A stretch of 64,000 nt of DNA from Ligula intestinalis (GCA_036362985.1 JAYGXS010000008.1:27123971-27187970), one strand, 5' to 3'. Shown: positions 22,141-32,560, numbered from the stretch's first letter. A program made the numbers and translations. Notes: a model not told the origin generated them from the sequence alone.

Positions 22141-22318
22141 CAGCCGGTGCATGTGCAATGGTCCGTGGCGGTGAGCCTTGGTGTACGCTTGCCCCCGATA
22201 AATAAGTCATTACGTCCACAGCCCACTTTGCAGTTTTCGTACAGTGAGTTGGGGGCTTGCGTGTGGGTGTCATGCATACGCCTAGATCCCCAAGTTCGTT
22301 GGAGTCGGTCACCCTATG

Positions 22319-23150
22319 TCAAAATCGCATTAACTTTCTGTAAGTAGACTGTAGGTGGATTACTAAGCGGTTGTTGGATTTGAGGTCCAGTAGCCACTCA
22401 TCCCACCAATTTTGCAAGCGATCCAAATTATTCTGTAGGCTTAACGCAGCCTCCGAATTTTCGATTGACTTCCACATCTTCGCATCGTTAGCAAACATTA
22501 ATTTCTGCCGGACTAGGCAATCAAGGCGGTCGTTCACATATATCAGAAACAAAATGGGACTCAGATGGCTGCCCTGCGAAACCCCACTGGGAACGTTTTT
22601 CCGTTCCAATTTGGCATCTCCAATGCATACACGCTGACACCTGCCTTTATAAACGTCAACTAACCACTTTAGTAAACGTCCGGTCCCAACCATTTTATGC
22701 AGCTTTGATATCAGTCGTCTCCGTAGAACCCCGTCGAAATGATTGCAGATCACACTCACCAAAGAACCCATTTCCATCGAATTCGTCCAGCTTTCCGAGG
22801 ATGGTAGCAGATTAATGTGACAAGATCGACAACTTCTGAATCAATTTTGCCCTGCCCTGAGCAAATTTTTCTCCCGAATATGTCTCATTAGTTCCGTTTT
22901 GATAATTTTTTCCATTAGTTTGCAATAAATGCTTGTGGAACTAACTGGTTTTAAACTCTTAGGTGAGATTCTCGCTCCACATTCTTCATAAATAGGAGTC
23001 ATGTTTGCTAGCTTTTAGTCGGTAGGCAGATCCACCCTGCTCTATCAAACTCTGGAAGATTTTGGAGAGAGGGGAGGCCAGTTGTTCTGCGGACTCATCC
23101 ATCCGGACGAGGCGATTAAGTGGGCTGTAGTTGTCTCAGGGCTTTTTTAA
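22319..23150 (-). pseudogene. CR1-type LINE reverse transcriptase, dead
   Basis: Read from 23150 downwards: a thumb-proximal start (DESAEQLASPLSKIFQSLIE), LANMTPIYEECG, LKPVSSTSIYCKLMEKIIK, REKNLLRAGQN then a stop, FDGVLRRRLISKLHKMVG, GVSQGSHLSPILFLIYVNDR and LMFANDAKMW. This is the order of RT motifs in CR1-like LINEs (tPIYK.G..., NYRPVSLTSI.CK..E.II, QhGF, vPQGS.LgPlLFliyiNDl, lFADD). Motif A has lost its Asp and the YADD box reads FAND, so it cannot polymerise. The endonuclease and 3' end are absent. Confidence 0.85.
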
Positions 23151-23357
23151 CTGTGTCTGTTCCGACCGACAATAAATGCATGATCACACAGTATTTTGAT
23201 TATTGCATCCGGCGACACTTTCATGAAAAGTCTCAGCACACAAGATGATATCCTGTGTTTACGTTGTCTATTTTTATAAGGAAGGCCGCACAAGCGATGC
23301 AAGTGGTTAAACCAGGAATCTGGTCGATTTATCGCAGAATGGGGCTAATACGAAAAA

Positions 23358-23650
23358 TACTTAGTCAGTGCAATCTTCTTTGGGAGAAGAGGAGACGGGG
23401 TAGGCAAATTGGAAGCAATAGTTTACTTTGTGCAAGAGAAAATTAGAATAAGTAGGAGGAAGTTGATTGTCTGATGAGCCCGCAACCGTAGGCCAAAGGG
23501 CCGCGTCGGAAGTTTAGTGAGCGCAAGAATACCTTCAGGGGTCAAGAGTGGTCTTTGTGTGAGTCAACCTTGAAGGGTGATTGGCCAGATCGGGATTTGC
23601 AGATAAATCTATGATTAGCTGTCCAAGAGGCCGATATCAGTGCATGCGCA
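23358..23650 (-). repeat. LTR family A fragment
   Basis: Plus strand GCAATCTTCTTTGGGAGAAG, ATAGTTTACTTTGTGCAAG, TGTCTGATGAGCCCGCAACC and GGTGATTGGCCAGATC. The terminal GCGATA end is missing. Confidence 0.6.
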
Positions 23651-23747
23651 CTCGCAAGCAGCAAAGGGAGAAAGAATAATTTACTATAGTAAATAAGGTA
23701 TGTACAAACGGTAGGGCTGTGAACAGCGTAGGTGACTGTGGCTGGCA

Positions 23748-24110
23748 TATCACAGGGGTTAAGTGACTTAAACCCTAGCTACTGCGATCCTCAGACCATG
23801 GTGCCTCAGGAGAGAAGAAGTCGGTGGAGGTCAGAGTGTTAGGAAGAGTTTATTTTGGTAACAGAGAAACGAAGAATAAATGGAAGGTGTTGTGACTCTC
23901 GGATGACTGCAGTCTGGCTGCGAGAGCGTCAATTCCAGAGTGACGAGAACGTATGAAATGCTTTGTTACGGCAGCCAATCACGCGGCTTATGTCTAGACT
24001 AGCGGTCGTGGCGTGCCCTACAGATGAGCGAAGGCGGCAGTTGGCATGCAGGCCTTGCAGGTCAAAGGTGTCATGTGTCAGCCTCTGATCTTGGGTTCCA
24101 AGTGGCCGCT
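23748..24110 (-). repeat. solo LTR, gypsy family A
   Basis: Plus strand TATCACAGGGGTTAAGTGAC, CTACTGCGATCCTCAG and GACCATGGTGCCTCAGG. The middle is shared with 42711-43140 (GGCAGCCAATCACGCGG, TGTCTAGACTAGCGGTCGTG), so these two belong to one subfamily. Confidence 0.75.
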
Positions 24111-24114
24111 AGTA

Positions 24115-24459
24115 GTCACTACAGGCATAAATGAGCCAGGTTAAAAGAGCAGCTGGAGTTAGGAGGGGACAAAGTTGAACGTTGACGGCAAATCGGCATG
24201 CCGTATCCGTATTGGTTGGGTTGATATATACTATTTGCAGTAGAAGTAAGACCAAATATTGGTGGGAGGGGGTATGGTTGCTATCACTCACATAGGGACT
24301 GTTCTACTCGATTGGGAACGAACCAAGACCTGGGCTCGATGCTCTGAGGGGTTGAGGATCGTCATCTCGCTACACGACGCAATGTCAGTTAAAAACTTCT
24401 CCATATCGTGGTCATATAAAATAACACAGGAAAAATACAATGATTATGATTTAGGACTG
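24115..24459 (-). repeat. gypsy leader fragment
   Basis: On the minus strand it runs downstream from the primer site at 24502 through GGTTCGTTCCCAATCG, the GGCATGCCGATTTGCCG block, to the CTGGCTCATTTATGCCTG block. This gives the order PBS, leader, early internal sequence also seen at 36.8-37.3 kb. Confidence 0.6.
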
Positions 24460-24502
24460 CCACATCGAGAAATTACGAGTGCGTATCACGTTAGGTTCAC
24501 CA
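24460..24502 (-). promoter_or_regulatory. primer binding site, tRNA-Trp type (diverged)
   Basis: Minus strand reads TTGGTGAACCTAACGTGAT and continues with a CGCACTCG...TTTCTCGATGTGG match, the same extended tRNA-Trp antisense seen at 36804 and 42557. Confidence 0.6.
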
Positions 24503-25005
24503 AGATTGTAGCTGCCAGCATCTTACTTACTAACTTCAGCCATTCGATAGATATTTATAGGCAAAACTTCTGCTAGCTTTATTTGGGAGTTAGTTCTCGA
24601 CCACTAACTAGGTTGCATTATCAGGTGAGGTTCTTGTATTATCATCGGTAGGTAAAGAATTTGGGAACGTGTGGGCAGGAGGGCTAGAGCCCTCGCTTCG
24701 CTTCGCCTGGTCTGGTAAATTTTCTGAAATTTTCTGTAAATTTTCTGAAAAAATTTGAGGCCGCAATATCACTGCCTACGTCATTTCTCGGGAGCCGTTT
24801 TATCCTGTGGGCTGTTGTTTAACTTAAAATGAACATCAGGTAATTAGTGTGATAATTCGGTGGTGCTCCTTAAATAGACTACGCGGTAGATGCACTGGAC
24901 CAACACGGAGGCCAGATCACAGTACGCCAGGCATTATTCGGGTTGCGCTCCCATTAAAGATTGGGGTGGAGACGGCCTGATGGCACACGCGATTGCTGGT
25001 TCACG
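24503..25005. other. presumed LTR remnant, T-rich repeats, fragment of repeat C
   Basis: On the minus strand the LTR of the element above should lie from 24503 upward, but I cannot match it to families A, B or G. TAAATTTTCTG is repeated about three times at 24716-24750. 24885-24990 (GCGGTAGATGCACTGGACC...) aligns with 57960-58060. Confidence 0.4.
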
Positions 25006-25240
25006 CATCGCAGAGGGTTATGTGAGTTAAACCCAGGCAACAGCAATCTTCAGACCATGGTTACTTAGTAGAGGAGAAGTCAGTAAAGGCCAGACTAGAA
25101 GGAAAAGTGTACTATGTACACAAATGAACGGAGAATGGAAAATATATATTTGAAGTGGAGAGCTCACGACCAGCAAAAGAGCCAGCCGTGGTCCAAGTGC
25201 CAGTTTGATATCAGTCAGGCCAGAAGACAGAGAGTGAGAG
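25006..25240 (-). repeat. LTR family A, first of a tandem pair
   Basis: Plus strand CATCGCAGAGGGTTATGTGA, CAGCAATCTTCAGACCATGG, GTACTATGTACACAAATG. Truncated before its far end by the next copy. Confidence 0.75.
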
Positions 25241-25244
25241 AGCG

Positions 25245-25660
25245 TATCGCAGGAGTTAAGTGAGTTAAACCGTGCAACTGCTATCTTCAGACCATAGTTA
25301 CTTAGTGCAGAAGAGAAGTCTTTAAAGGCCAGAGTTGTAGTAAGAGTGTATTGTGTACACAACGGAGAGGAGAGTAGATGAGAGTAGATTGACTCGGGAG
25401 AGCCCGTACGCTCAGGAGGTCGACCGGATCCCAAGTGACTGTTTCAGAGAACTCGGGGCAGTAGACAGAGAGAGGGAGAGGTTTCATTGGCTAGGTCAGC
25501 TTGAAGATTTTGAGCAGAGAGGCAACTTGCGTCGGGGACGCGTGAAAGCTCCCCATTCGTCGCCTCATAGATACGGGAACTATGATTGGCTGATCGAGAC
25601 CTCGAGAAAACGCATCGGTAATCTTTTGAGAAAGTGCACTTCGACGTGAGCCAGTCGGCC
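25245..25660 (-). repeat. solo LTR, gypsy family A, second of the pair
   Basis: Plus strand TATCGCAGGAGTTAAGTGAG, CTGCTATCTTCAGACCATAG, TGTATTGTGTACACAACG, TATGATTGGCTGATC and GTGCACTTCGACGTGAGCC. Confidence 0.8.
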
Positions 25661-25689
25661 AGGCACGACCCGCTTCAAGCGTTCCTTGG

Positions 25690-26010
25690 CTAGGTCAGCC
25701 TGTGATTGGTTGGAAACCGTATGGGTGGACATCAAAGTGGGTGGTCAATGTCACGCGCACCAGTTTGTCTGGCGACTGCCACGACCTTGAAGTTTGACGG
25801 ATTGAGGTCACGACATGAAGGTCAGGCATCAGGCAGGCTGCGACCACTATGTTCACGCAAAGACCATTTTGGTGATTCCCCCTCTGACACTTCAGACGCG
25901 GCGCTGTGGCTGGCGGTTGCCACAGCGTCTGACAGTCGAATTCCCCCTGTCCATTTCCCATTTCCTTTTGTACAGAATAAACTGTTTCTATCACTCTGGT
26001 AGGCAGCAGG
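25690..26010 (+). repeat. LTR family A fragment, opposite orientation
   Basis: Carries CGTCTGACAGTCGAATTCC, TTTGTACAGAATAAACTG and TTTCTATCACTCTGG, then leaves the family before the TGCGATA end. With the two preceding copies it makes a nested cluster of about 1 kb. Confidence 0.65.
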
Positions 26011-26859
26011 CAAGCAACGACCCACTGCACACGCAGTGGCAGCACCGACCTCCAGTCTTCTTGACTCCATCTTTAAACCGGACACAGATGAGTCAGGGGA
26101 AGAGACACTGCGGCGAATGTGACGGCGCAAGGCAACTGTTACTTAAAACTAATCCACGGGTAATTCAGCATCCCTGCACCACCCTGTTGTGGTGTGGTTA
26201 AACGATTCGTCAGTGCTGTGTGATGCAGTAAAAACTGCATTCATGATCCCTGTGTCTGTTATACAGAAAACCCTGTGGCAGATGGTGGAAGTTCGTGGAA
26301 GGAATTTAATACTCTATCATACGAATTATCCAAATCATATTTGGAAAACATGATGCGTATTCCTATTCAGATGAGACCTTCTTTATAGCCGTTTTCTGAA
26401 TGTTTATCCGATGATTCATCTGCTGGAAGCATCCTCAAATAACCGAGCCGTTCAGCTTATGAGGACAACTGGCTCCCATCAAACTAATATAGCAGGCGTA
26501 TCGTGATGTTCTACTAGCCAGTTATGTGCTCTGTGTTTATCCTCTGCTTTGAAACCTAATTTGTACAGTGTAAACTATTCAAATGTGAAAATGCGGAGGG
26601 ACTCTTATATCACATAAATACTATATCGTATGAGTCAGTTTATTGACTCATTTCCTGAAGAATGCTATAGGCGTACCAAGTCTTGCAGCAGCGTGTAACA
26701 ATCTGCCATGTGCACCCTCGTTTGATCAATGTTGTCCACACTGCCCGCCACTCGCTCAATGTCGGATTGTAGCCAAATGACAGCTCGAAGCCAATCGGTA
26801 TGCACTGTTTCCTGATTGGTTGCCGGAACAAAGGACATGTCCAGGGTTCCTGCAATACT
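26011..26859. other. no gene; fragments of repeats B and G
   Basis: 26030-26200 has weak B-like blocks (TCTTCTTGACTCCATC, ACACTGCGGCGAATG). 26790-26850 (CTGATTGGTTGCCGG, GGACATGTCCAGGG) resembles 43300-43360. The rest is AT-rich and unassigned. Confidence 0.4.
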
Positions 26860-27260
26860 TAAGTTAATAGAGAACTCCTCGTGACTGCGATCTTCAGGCC
26901 CTGTTCCTCGTGTGAAGGAAATGAAGAAGGAGGCCAGTGTGGAAGGAATAGTCTATTCTGTACAGAAGGAGTGGAGATAAACTTGGAGGAAGTTTACACT
27001 CGACAAAACCTGCGTCCGGTCATGAGTCCGGCATCCGTAGAGTGATAGCGTGGAGTCTTCAGAAGCGCCTACAAAATGGCTTCTATATGAGTCAGCTTTG
27101 AAGGTTGTAGGCCAGACCGGGGAAGGAGCCCAGATACGAGAAGACAAAGGCTGAGCGCTGGTGTGTTCGCACGTTAGCCACCGGAGGGGCCAAACGTGGA
27201 TGCAGTTTGCGGCATATGATCTCGGGCGACCAAAACTGCCGTCATGTGATCTCATGTATG
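26860..27260 (-). repeat. solo LTR, gypsy family A
   Basis: Plus strand GTGACTGCGATCTTCAGGC, AGTCTATTCTGTACAGAAGG and a GGTTGTAGGCCAGAC block. The ATCGCAGGGG end is worn. Confidence 0.65.
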
Positions 27261-28017
27261 GCGTGACAAGTGAGGAGAAATTACCGCTACGGGGCCGCTA
27301 CAATCCCGCGCGGCCGTGCAAAAATGCAAGTGGACTGAGGGGACTGCGAGCAACCCCTTCCTTTAGAACCCTCTATGAGTTCTTTCTTCGAGCAACCAAC
27401 GCCCAGCTTTATAAAACTTCCCTGCCTTCTGACTTGTGGGAACATTCTGTTGTCAATTCAGCCACCCTATTGGCCCTCCAGCATCCCATATTATTCAGCA
27501 ATTGCGAAGGTTTTTAACACTGAAGCAATTCCCTTTCTCTTTATAAAGCAAACAGGTGAGCATATTTCTTTTCCTCTTTTCTGAAAATCTATATTATATG
27601 AAGGCTCGATATTCATTTTCGACGATGATCACCGCAAGCTTCAGGAATCTGTGGCCCCTTCCGCATTGCGAAGACCGGAGATGCGATAGGACGCTGATGC
27701 GCTGCCAGCACTCCACAAAAGCACCACATTGCTAGCCTCTCATTTGTGTGGAAGTGCCATCAGATTCACATTAAGAAGGAGCTATTGCAGCCTGACTCTC
27801 GGTCCGCCAGTCAACTACTCCACACAATTAGACACACGCTGGACTCTCTTCTTCGGCCAAAGTAACACGTCAGTTGGCAACCTATCAAGCCGAAAACGTT
27901 AGTGCGCCGCGCTAGCTTCAAGCGTGTCAGCTTGTTCATAGTGAATAAATAAATACGCTGAGGGTCGACCTCACACCCTTTCCCACCGCCTACCTGATCG
28001 CTCACCTGATGTGGGAT
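27261..28017. other. no gene; repeat B trace
   Basis: 27780-27810 (GCCTGACTCTCGGTCC) is a reverse-complement trace of repeat B. A 69-codon frame at 27375-27584 ends near AAACAGGTGAGC, which looks like a splice donor, but I recognise no protein in it. Confidence 0.35.
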
Positions 28018-28410
28018 TATCGCAGGGGCTTAAGAACGTTAAACCCTAGCAACTGTGACCTTCAAATCATGGTTACTTAGTGGAGAAGAAGTCTATGGAG
28101 GCCAGAGTAGTGGGAACAGTACATTGTGTACACAGAGGATAGGAGAATAGATTGAAAGAGATTTGACGCAGGAAAGCACGACCTTCCGCTGGAGCAGCGT
28201 GATCCGAAGTGCGGAATGGTTGCAAGAAATCCTCGTGGGCCACAGAGCAGGCGTTCAAGCGTGCAGGCTTGCTATTCGTCGCCGGCCCAATAGGCATCTA
28301 TGCGGGAACTATGATTGGCTGATCCAGGAGTCGAGACTAGCGTCTGTGCGCTTTCAAAAAAGTTCACTTCGACTTGAGCTAGTCACAACAGGATGGGACA
28401 AACCCGTTCG
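28018..28410 (-). repeat. solo LTR, gypsy family A
   Basis: Plus strand TATCGCAGGGGCTTAAG, TAGCAACTGTGACCTTCA, TTGTGTACACAGAGG, TATGATTGGCTGATCC and TTCGACTTGAGCTAGTCAC, covering both ends of the family. Confidence 0.8.
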
Positions 28411-28497
28411 CGTGCTCTACAACACGACCTGGCCCCCTTGACGCACACACACCAGGATTCACACAACCAGGGATTAGAAAGAGCCGTCGTCTACTAA

Positions 28498-28560
28498 CCC
28501 CCCCCCCCAGTCCACTCATCAACCACTTCACACACACACACACACACACACAACACACAC
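28498..28560. repeat. C-run and (CA)n microsatellite
   Basis: A run of about 10 C at 28498, and CA repeats from about 28532 to 28560 with one interruption. Confidence 0.9.
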
Positions 28561-28614
28561 TGGGCTGCTGGTGTGTCCGGTAAATGCGTCAGTTTGCAGT
28601 GCTAACAAAACTAT

Positions 28615-28692
28615 ATAAGAAGACAAATTGGCGAACATACGTTTGTCTTCGATAAATTCTTGTCAGGCCTTTACATTTATATGGTAATGAAA
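28615..28692 (-). repeat. PLE flank (inverted), hammerhead-like
   Basis: Reverse complement of 29868-29945 at roughly 90% over 77 bp (GGCGAACATACGTTTGT, CGATAAATTCT, TTACATTTATATGGTAAT). On the minus strand it holds CTGACAA, a short stem, CGAAGAC and a possible 4-bp stem III before TTCGCC. That is a hammerhead layout with G8 and A15.1 changed. Confidence 0.7.
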
Positions 28693-28937
28693 TAACTAAA
28701 CTATGCTGGTTGTTGGACAGGTGTAATATTATTGTTGTCACAGTTGGTGGGGGGAGGGGGTGGGGGAGAGTTCGGGAAGTTGCGGTCAGAATGTCAATCT
28801 CTAGACGGCCCAGCGTCCAAGACAGATGAAAAGGTGTGCGTGGTTACATATGGGACTTGTTCGTCTCTGCGGGGGCCCGTTTTTGAGGCCAGTGGTCCGC
28901 CATGGGCAGTCGTTCTAGCTAGTTTCACCCATGGCAA

Positions 28938-29870
28938 CTACGGTGCCGCTACGAAATTCTTTTGGGCGCACAGCAGTGGTCGGTGTAGCCTGATGGCGGC
29001 CGCCTCTGCCGTCGCTAACAGACGCTGTGTGAGGAAATTTGAATAGCTTGAAGGCACAATGCAGATCATTCGGAAGGCCCCTTTGGCATCCACGCGATGG
29101 TCTGAGTCTACCAGGTGCGCTAGAATGGAAGCATTTACAAATTTAAGTTGGCTCTTCCCTAACCATGCTGGAATGTGCTCTCTTACTCTTTTCGACAAGT
29201 GCCGGCTCATGCGACTAATGAATCCTGCCCCAAAGGAACAGGTAAATGAATATATGCACATTGAGGTGGTCTGGACTGGCAGTTTATCCTTGACCTCTCC
29301 GTATAGGATGGGAGTAGTTGAGAACAATACACGGGCGTTGGCTGCTGGGAAGGTAGTTGCTACAGCTTAACTCAAGCACCTCCTCAGAAGTTCGCTTGGT
29401 CTGTCCCCTTGAAATGGGACTCTGATGAATATTTGTTCCTTCTCTGCTGTTAATGCAGAGGGCTTTGGCGGCCTTTCAGCTTTGTTTTTAGCAATAAATT
29501 TACCAAGATAACCATTTTTTCGAGACGTGTCTTCAGCAATCTTACGATCTTCTTCAATGTTATCGGTCGAGCAAATCCTCGTTGCCCTTTGCGTCAAAAA
29601 CCTTACTTAATTCCGTTGGAAGTTCAACGGTATGAAACTAGCGAAATGGATATATTGCCCGGACCACGTCTTCTTGCGATATACCCAACGTTGAATGCTC
29701 CCATCAAACCTTATTACTGAATAGTACATCAGAGAATGGAAGCGATCCAGATTGTTCATCTTCTAATGTAAATTTGATCGACGGGTGCGCCCGATTTACT
29801 GTATGCATTAGCATTGATAGATTGGTTTCATCTGATGTAACTGCAAATACGTCGTCTATGTTTATTTATT
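28938..29870 (-). pseudogene. Penelope-like element: RT C-terminal part and GIY-YIG endonuclease
   Basis: From 29870 downwards: INIDDVFAVTSDE (RT motif C, IDD for the usual VDD), NRAHPSIKFTLEDEQSGSLP and FSDVLFSN, then TQRATRICSTDNIEED and RKNGYLGKFI, then the endonuclease CIYSFTCSFGAGFISRMSRH with KRVREHIPAWL, ending near LLCAQKNFV. This order (RT, linker, GIY-YIG with R...EH) is diagnostic of Penelope-like elements. GIY reads GFI, and stops and frame changes interrupt it, so it is dead. The RT N-terminus is missing. Confidence 0.87.
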
Positions 29871-29945
29871 TATTACCATATAAATGTAAAAACCCGAAGA
29901 GAATTTATCGAAAACAAACGTATGTTCGCCAATTTATCTTCTGAA
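29868..29945 (+). repeat. PLE flank, hammerhead-like
   Basis: Partner of 28615-28692. Core box at 29894-29900 reads CCGAAGA (U4 changed), then GAATTTATC as a minimal stem II, GAAA at 29910-29913, and AACA/TGTT able to form stem III before TTCGCC. A third copy is at 41150-41215. Confidence 0.7.
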
Positions 29946-30179
29946 ATTTTCAATGGGAATTTTCGCAAATTTAAAATTATATTAGACACTATTTTATGAA
30001 CGTTAATCAATCGCTAACAGAACTCACTTGTCCCACTCTATATTATTAGGTTCTTTAAAATGAAAACCCGCTATTCCACCAGGACTAGAATAGGGGCAGT
30101 TTAGGCTGCACGAACTTCAAGACTCTACTTAAGTAAGTTTGCAAAGGTAATTGGTTGGAGATAAGAATCGAAGAACATG
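29946..30179. other. no gene seen
   Basis: AT-rich sequence next to the PLE flank. Confidence 0.4.
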
Positions 30180-30420
30180 TTAGTTTTCACCGGAACAAGA
30201 TTTTTGGCGTTTCGGAGAGTTGCGTTGGCCCTCTTTGGTTAGAGCATAAACTGTTATTACTGATAAGCACTTTGAGGGTGTGACTGTAGATTTGGGTCGC
30301 ATGCTGATTGATATTTTCTTCGTTTGCCGCCTTAGCCCCCGTGTGGATTTTGGCATAGGTTGACGGTGGTTGGTGTTCCACTTCGTCTCCACGGTGGAGG
30401 ATGCTGGCAATGCTGCTTGC
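30180..30420 (-). pseudogene. coding-like fragment, inverted pair, copy 1
   Basis: Minus strand encodes HRGDEVEHQPPSTYAKIHTG followed by AKAANEEN. The same series is on the plus strand at 30640-30740. I do not recognise the protein. Conservation at the amino-acid level suggests both derive from a once-coding sequence, perhaps a transposon. Confidence 0.5.
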
Positions 30421-30542
30421 AGTTCTGCAGTCCAGTTTTATGTTGTGCGGCCCCTACCTCCCGCAGTGGCGTAGAACTTTGTAGTCCGCGAGAAGGTCAA
30501 CCTGCCCGTTGACGGAATAAAAATCTGAATTTCATTATTCAA

Positions 30543-30790
30543 ATGCCAGTCTTTCCGCTGAGGAACCTAACAAAGGGGAAGAATTGCAAGCGAAGGCGGC
30601 TCCACGACAAATCCACCGGAAGAGGAAGCAAGATCACCAGCTCGCTGTATCGCGGAGACGAGGTGCAACACCACATACAATCAGCCTATGCTACAATCCA
30701 CCCTGGGAGCAAGGCAGCAAACAAGAGAAAAAATCGATAAGCCCACGGCCAACTTTTCCAGGGCATTGAGAATCACAGTCACGTGCTTTG
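30543..30790 (+). pseudogene. coding-like fragment, inverted pair, copy 2
   Basis: Plus strand reads KITSSLYRGDEVQHHIQSAY, then ATIHPGSKAANKRKN and a stop. The two arms are about 220 bp apart and share GGAGACGA, CAACCTATGC/CAGCCTATGC, ATCCAC and AAGGCAGCAAAC. Function unknown. Confidence 0.5.
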
Positions 30791-31319
30791 CGTGTCGCAT
30801 ATGTGTCTCCTCTTTGCTCGGACTAAATGGTCACTCCTTGATTCCATTTCTATTCAGTTCCCCAAGTTCAAAGCATGATTTGCAGAGAATGGTGTCATAC
30901 CTGCTGAACTTCTTTTTGTACCTCATACACTGAACACTAAAGTAGCTCTAGCCAACTTATTACAAAATATACATCCTAGGCGGGGGGGCTGCGAATGCAA
31001 ACTACTAATATGGTCATTTTTGCCCCGAAGTGGGTCGTCAGACAGAAACTCGTTCGAATGCCGGCATCCTACGGCGACTTAAATATCTGGGGTTAGGCTG
31101 CATGGTAATCAGTAGTAAAACTCTTCTAATATAATTTCTTTGGACCTTAAATACATTTGAGAATGCATTTCTGCCTATAAAATACGCTTGTTATTTAGCA
31201 GTTGCTTGCAGGGCTCGAGAGCAAGTTACAAGGCAAAAGGCGGGACGACAGAGTTCCGTAACCGATCGGTGAGCTTCTATCAACCATTGTGTATATTCCC
31301 AATCGAAACCAGTCAGGCA
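30791..31319. other. no gene seen
   Basis: 30955-30990 (CTTATTACAAAATATACATC) resembles 32818-32845. A CGTTCGAATGCC block at 31072 is box-B-like without a partner. Otherwise unassigned. Confidence 0.4.
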
Positions 31320-31500
31320 ACGAGTCCCTGATGCAGTGGCTACAGCGTTGTACTTTTAACTAACAAGGTTACAGGTTCGAACCCCGGGGCATCACCCCCG
31401 AGATTGGATATAGCTAGCTGATGACGTCTTATAAGCCCAAAATGGCTATTCCAGTCTCCCGTGTCTTTTGTCGATAAGGTATTTCTGTCTACATTCAAGA
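31320..31500 (+). repeat. tRNA-derived SINE with hammerhead-like tail, copy 2
   Basis: TGATGCAGTGG (31329-31339) matches box A at 9 of 11 positions. GGTTCGAACCC (31374-31384) is a perfect box B 34 bp later. ACTTTTAAC lies where a Lys-type anticodon loop would. The tail has CTGATGA at 31418-31424, a CTTATAAG stem-like block and CCAAAATGGC, then TCCAGTCTCCCGTGTC, aligned with the copy at 20.5 kb. The head does not fold into a complete tRNA. Confidence 0.65.
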
Positions 31501-31654
31501 ATTTGTGTTGGTATTTCACTAGTTATGGAACTCACTGTAATCCAGTTGGGCAAACCAGATGTGTCAGTCATTGAAAATCAACCAGCCACATTTACACCTC
31601 CTGCGGGCATTTCAAGCTGACTCCTAAGATGAACGTACTCTGTCTCCCTAATGG

Positions 31655-31996
31655 TTGACCGAGGTTGCTCGAAATAAATGCTCGTTCCTCGACTCCATGA
31701 TTGCTCGGTTATGCAACTTCAGACCAGGACAAATGCCCTTTATGGCCAAAGATATTGAATTCCAAAAAAGAAGGGTAATCGAGCACTGGATCAATTCTTT
31801 TCATTTTTCTGAGTTTTCGATGGCTAGCGGAAGTCCATCATCAATGACAAAAAAGTCCATGAAAAAAAGCAACAGTTATAAAAGACAGGAGTCAATCAAC
31901 CACTATGCGGGGGAAGAGGGAGGAAACCCATTAATCGCAAGTGTTGGCAATGTGGATATGCCTGAAGCAGGGCGACGGATGCGGGCCGCAGCTTGA
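31655..31996 (+). CDS. unrecognised 113-codon frame
   Basis: A single open frame with TTG as first codon (first ATG at 31697, giving about 100 codons). N-terminal half contains ARLCNFRPGQMPFMAKDIEF and RRVIEHWINSFHFSEF; the C-terminal half is Ser/Lys-rich. No domain recognised. It lies 130 bp before a PLE tail in the same orientation, so it may be upstream PLE sequence or chance. Low confidence that it is expressed. Confidence 0.2.
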   Translation: MTEVARNKCSFLDSMIARLCNFRPGQMPFMAKDIEFQKRRVIEHWINSFHFSEFSMASGSPSSMTKKSMKKSNSYKRQESINHYAGEEGGNPLIASVGNVDMPEAGRRMRAAA

Positions 31997-32119
31997 TACA
32001 CTGGTTCATTGTGTTGTGATCCGAGACCGAGGCTTCAATTAGTTCTCATCCGGTCTTGTTGCCGGCGTGGGCAATAATAGGTCAATGCCTACGCGTACGG
32101 TCCCAGAGGGCCCAAACAG

Positions 32120-32560
32120 AAGAAGGACCGAGGATAGGGTATGCTCTACCACATAGCAAGCATATCTCAGAAGCGACGGAGCGCATCGCTGCGGGACTAT
32201 GCGTCGGAATTGGGTACCCAAGGTTACCATGTGCAACCGGATAATGAAAATAGAAGATCGGCTGAACACCAATGAACAACCCAGGGTAATGTATCGCATT
32301 CCATGCTTCGGCTGTCCTTTTACCTATACAGGACAAACTGAACACACTAACATAAGCTGGCTGTCAGACGGGGCAACGCATTGTCACAAGTGGCTGCCCG
32401 CAGCTGTGTGACGCAACACGAACTTTACTTCGCTGCCGCGATTAAAATTTCTTACGTCGGCAACAAGACGGGATGAGAACTATTTGAAGTCTGGGCCTCG
32501 GATGACAACTCAGAGAACCGATGTATCCAGCTGGCGCCCGTATGCATCGCCAGCGATGGC
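32120..32560 (+). pseudogene. Penelope-like element 3' part (GIY-YIG), degraded
   Basis: Across frames: SKHISEATERIAAG, then RIMKIEDRLNTNEQPRVMYR with IPCFGCPFTYTGQTEHTNIS, then a Cys/His-rich remnant. The run (LPY..nvSE...R, K..l....vvYrIpC..C...YiGqTGr.L) is the PLE linker and start of the GIY-YIG domain. The C-terminal R...EH stretch is unrecognisable. No hammerhead follows. Confidence 0.7.

Noticed and set aside
24259..26201. Open frames of 98-135 codons at 24259-24576, 25027-25434 and 25695-26201
   Set aside because: They lie within LTR family A copies and gypsy leader sequence, often on both strands at once.
31320..31395. Functional tRNA-Lys gene
   Set aside because: Boxes A and B are good, but the acceptor stem does not close and the tail matches another copy at 20.5 kb, so it is a SINE.
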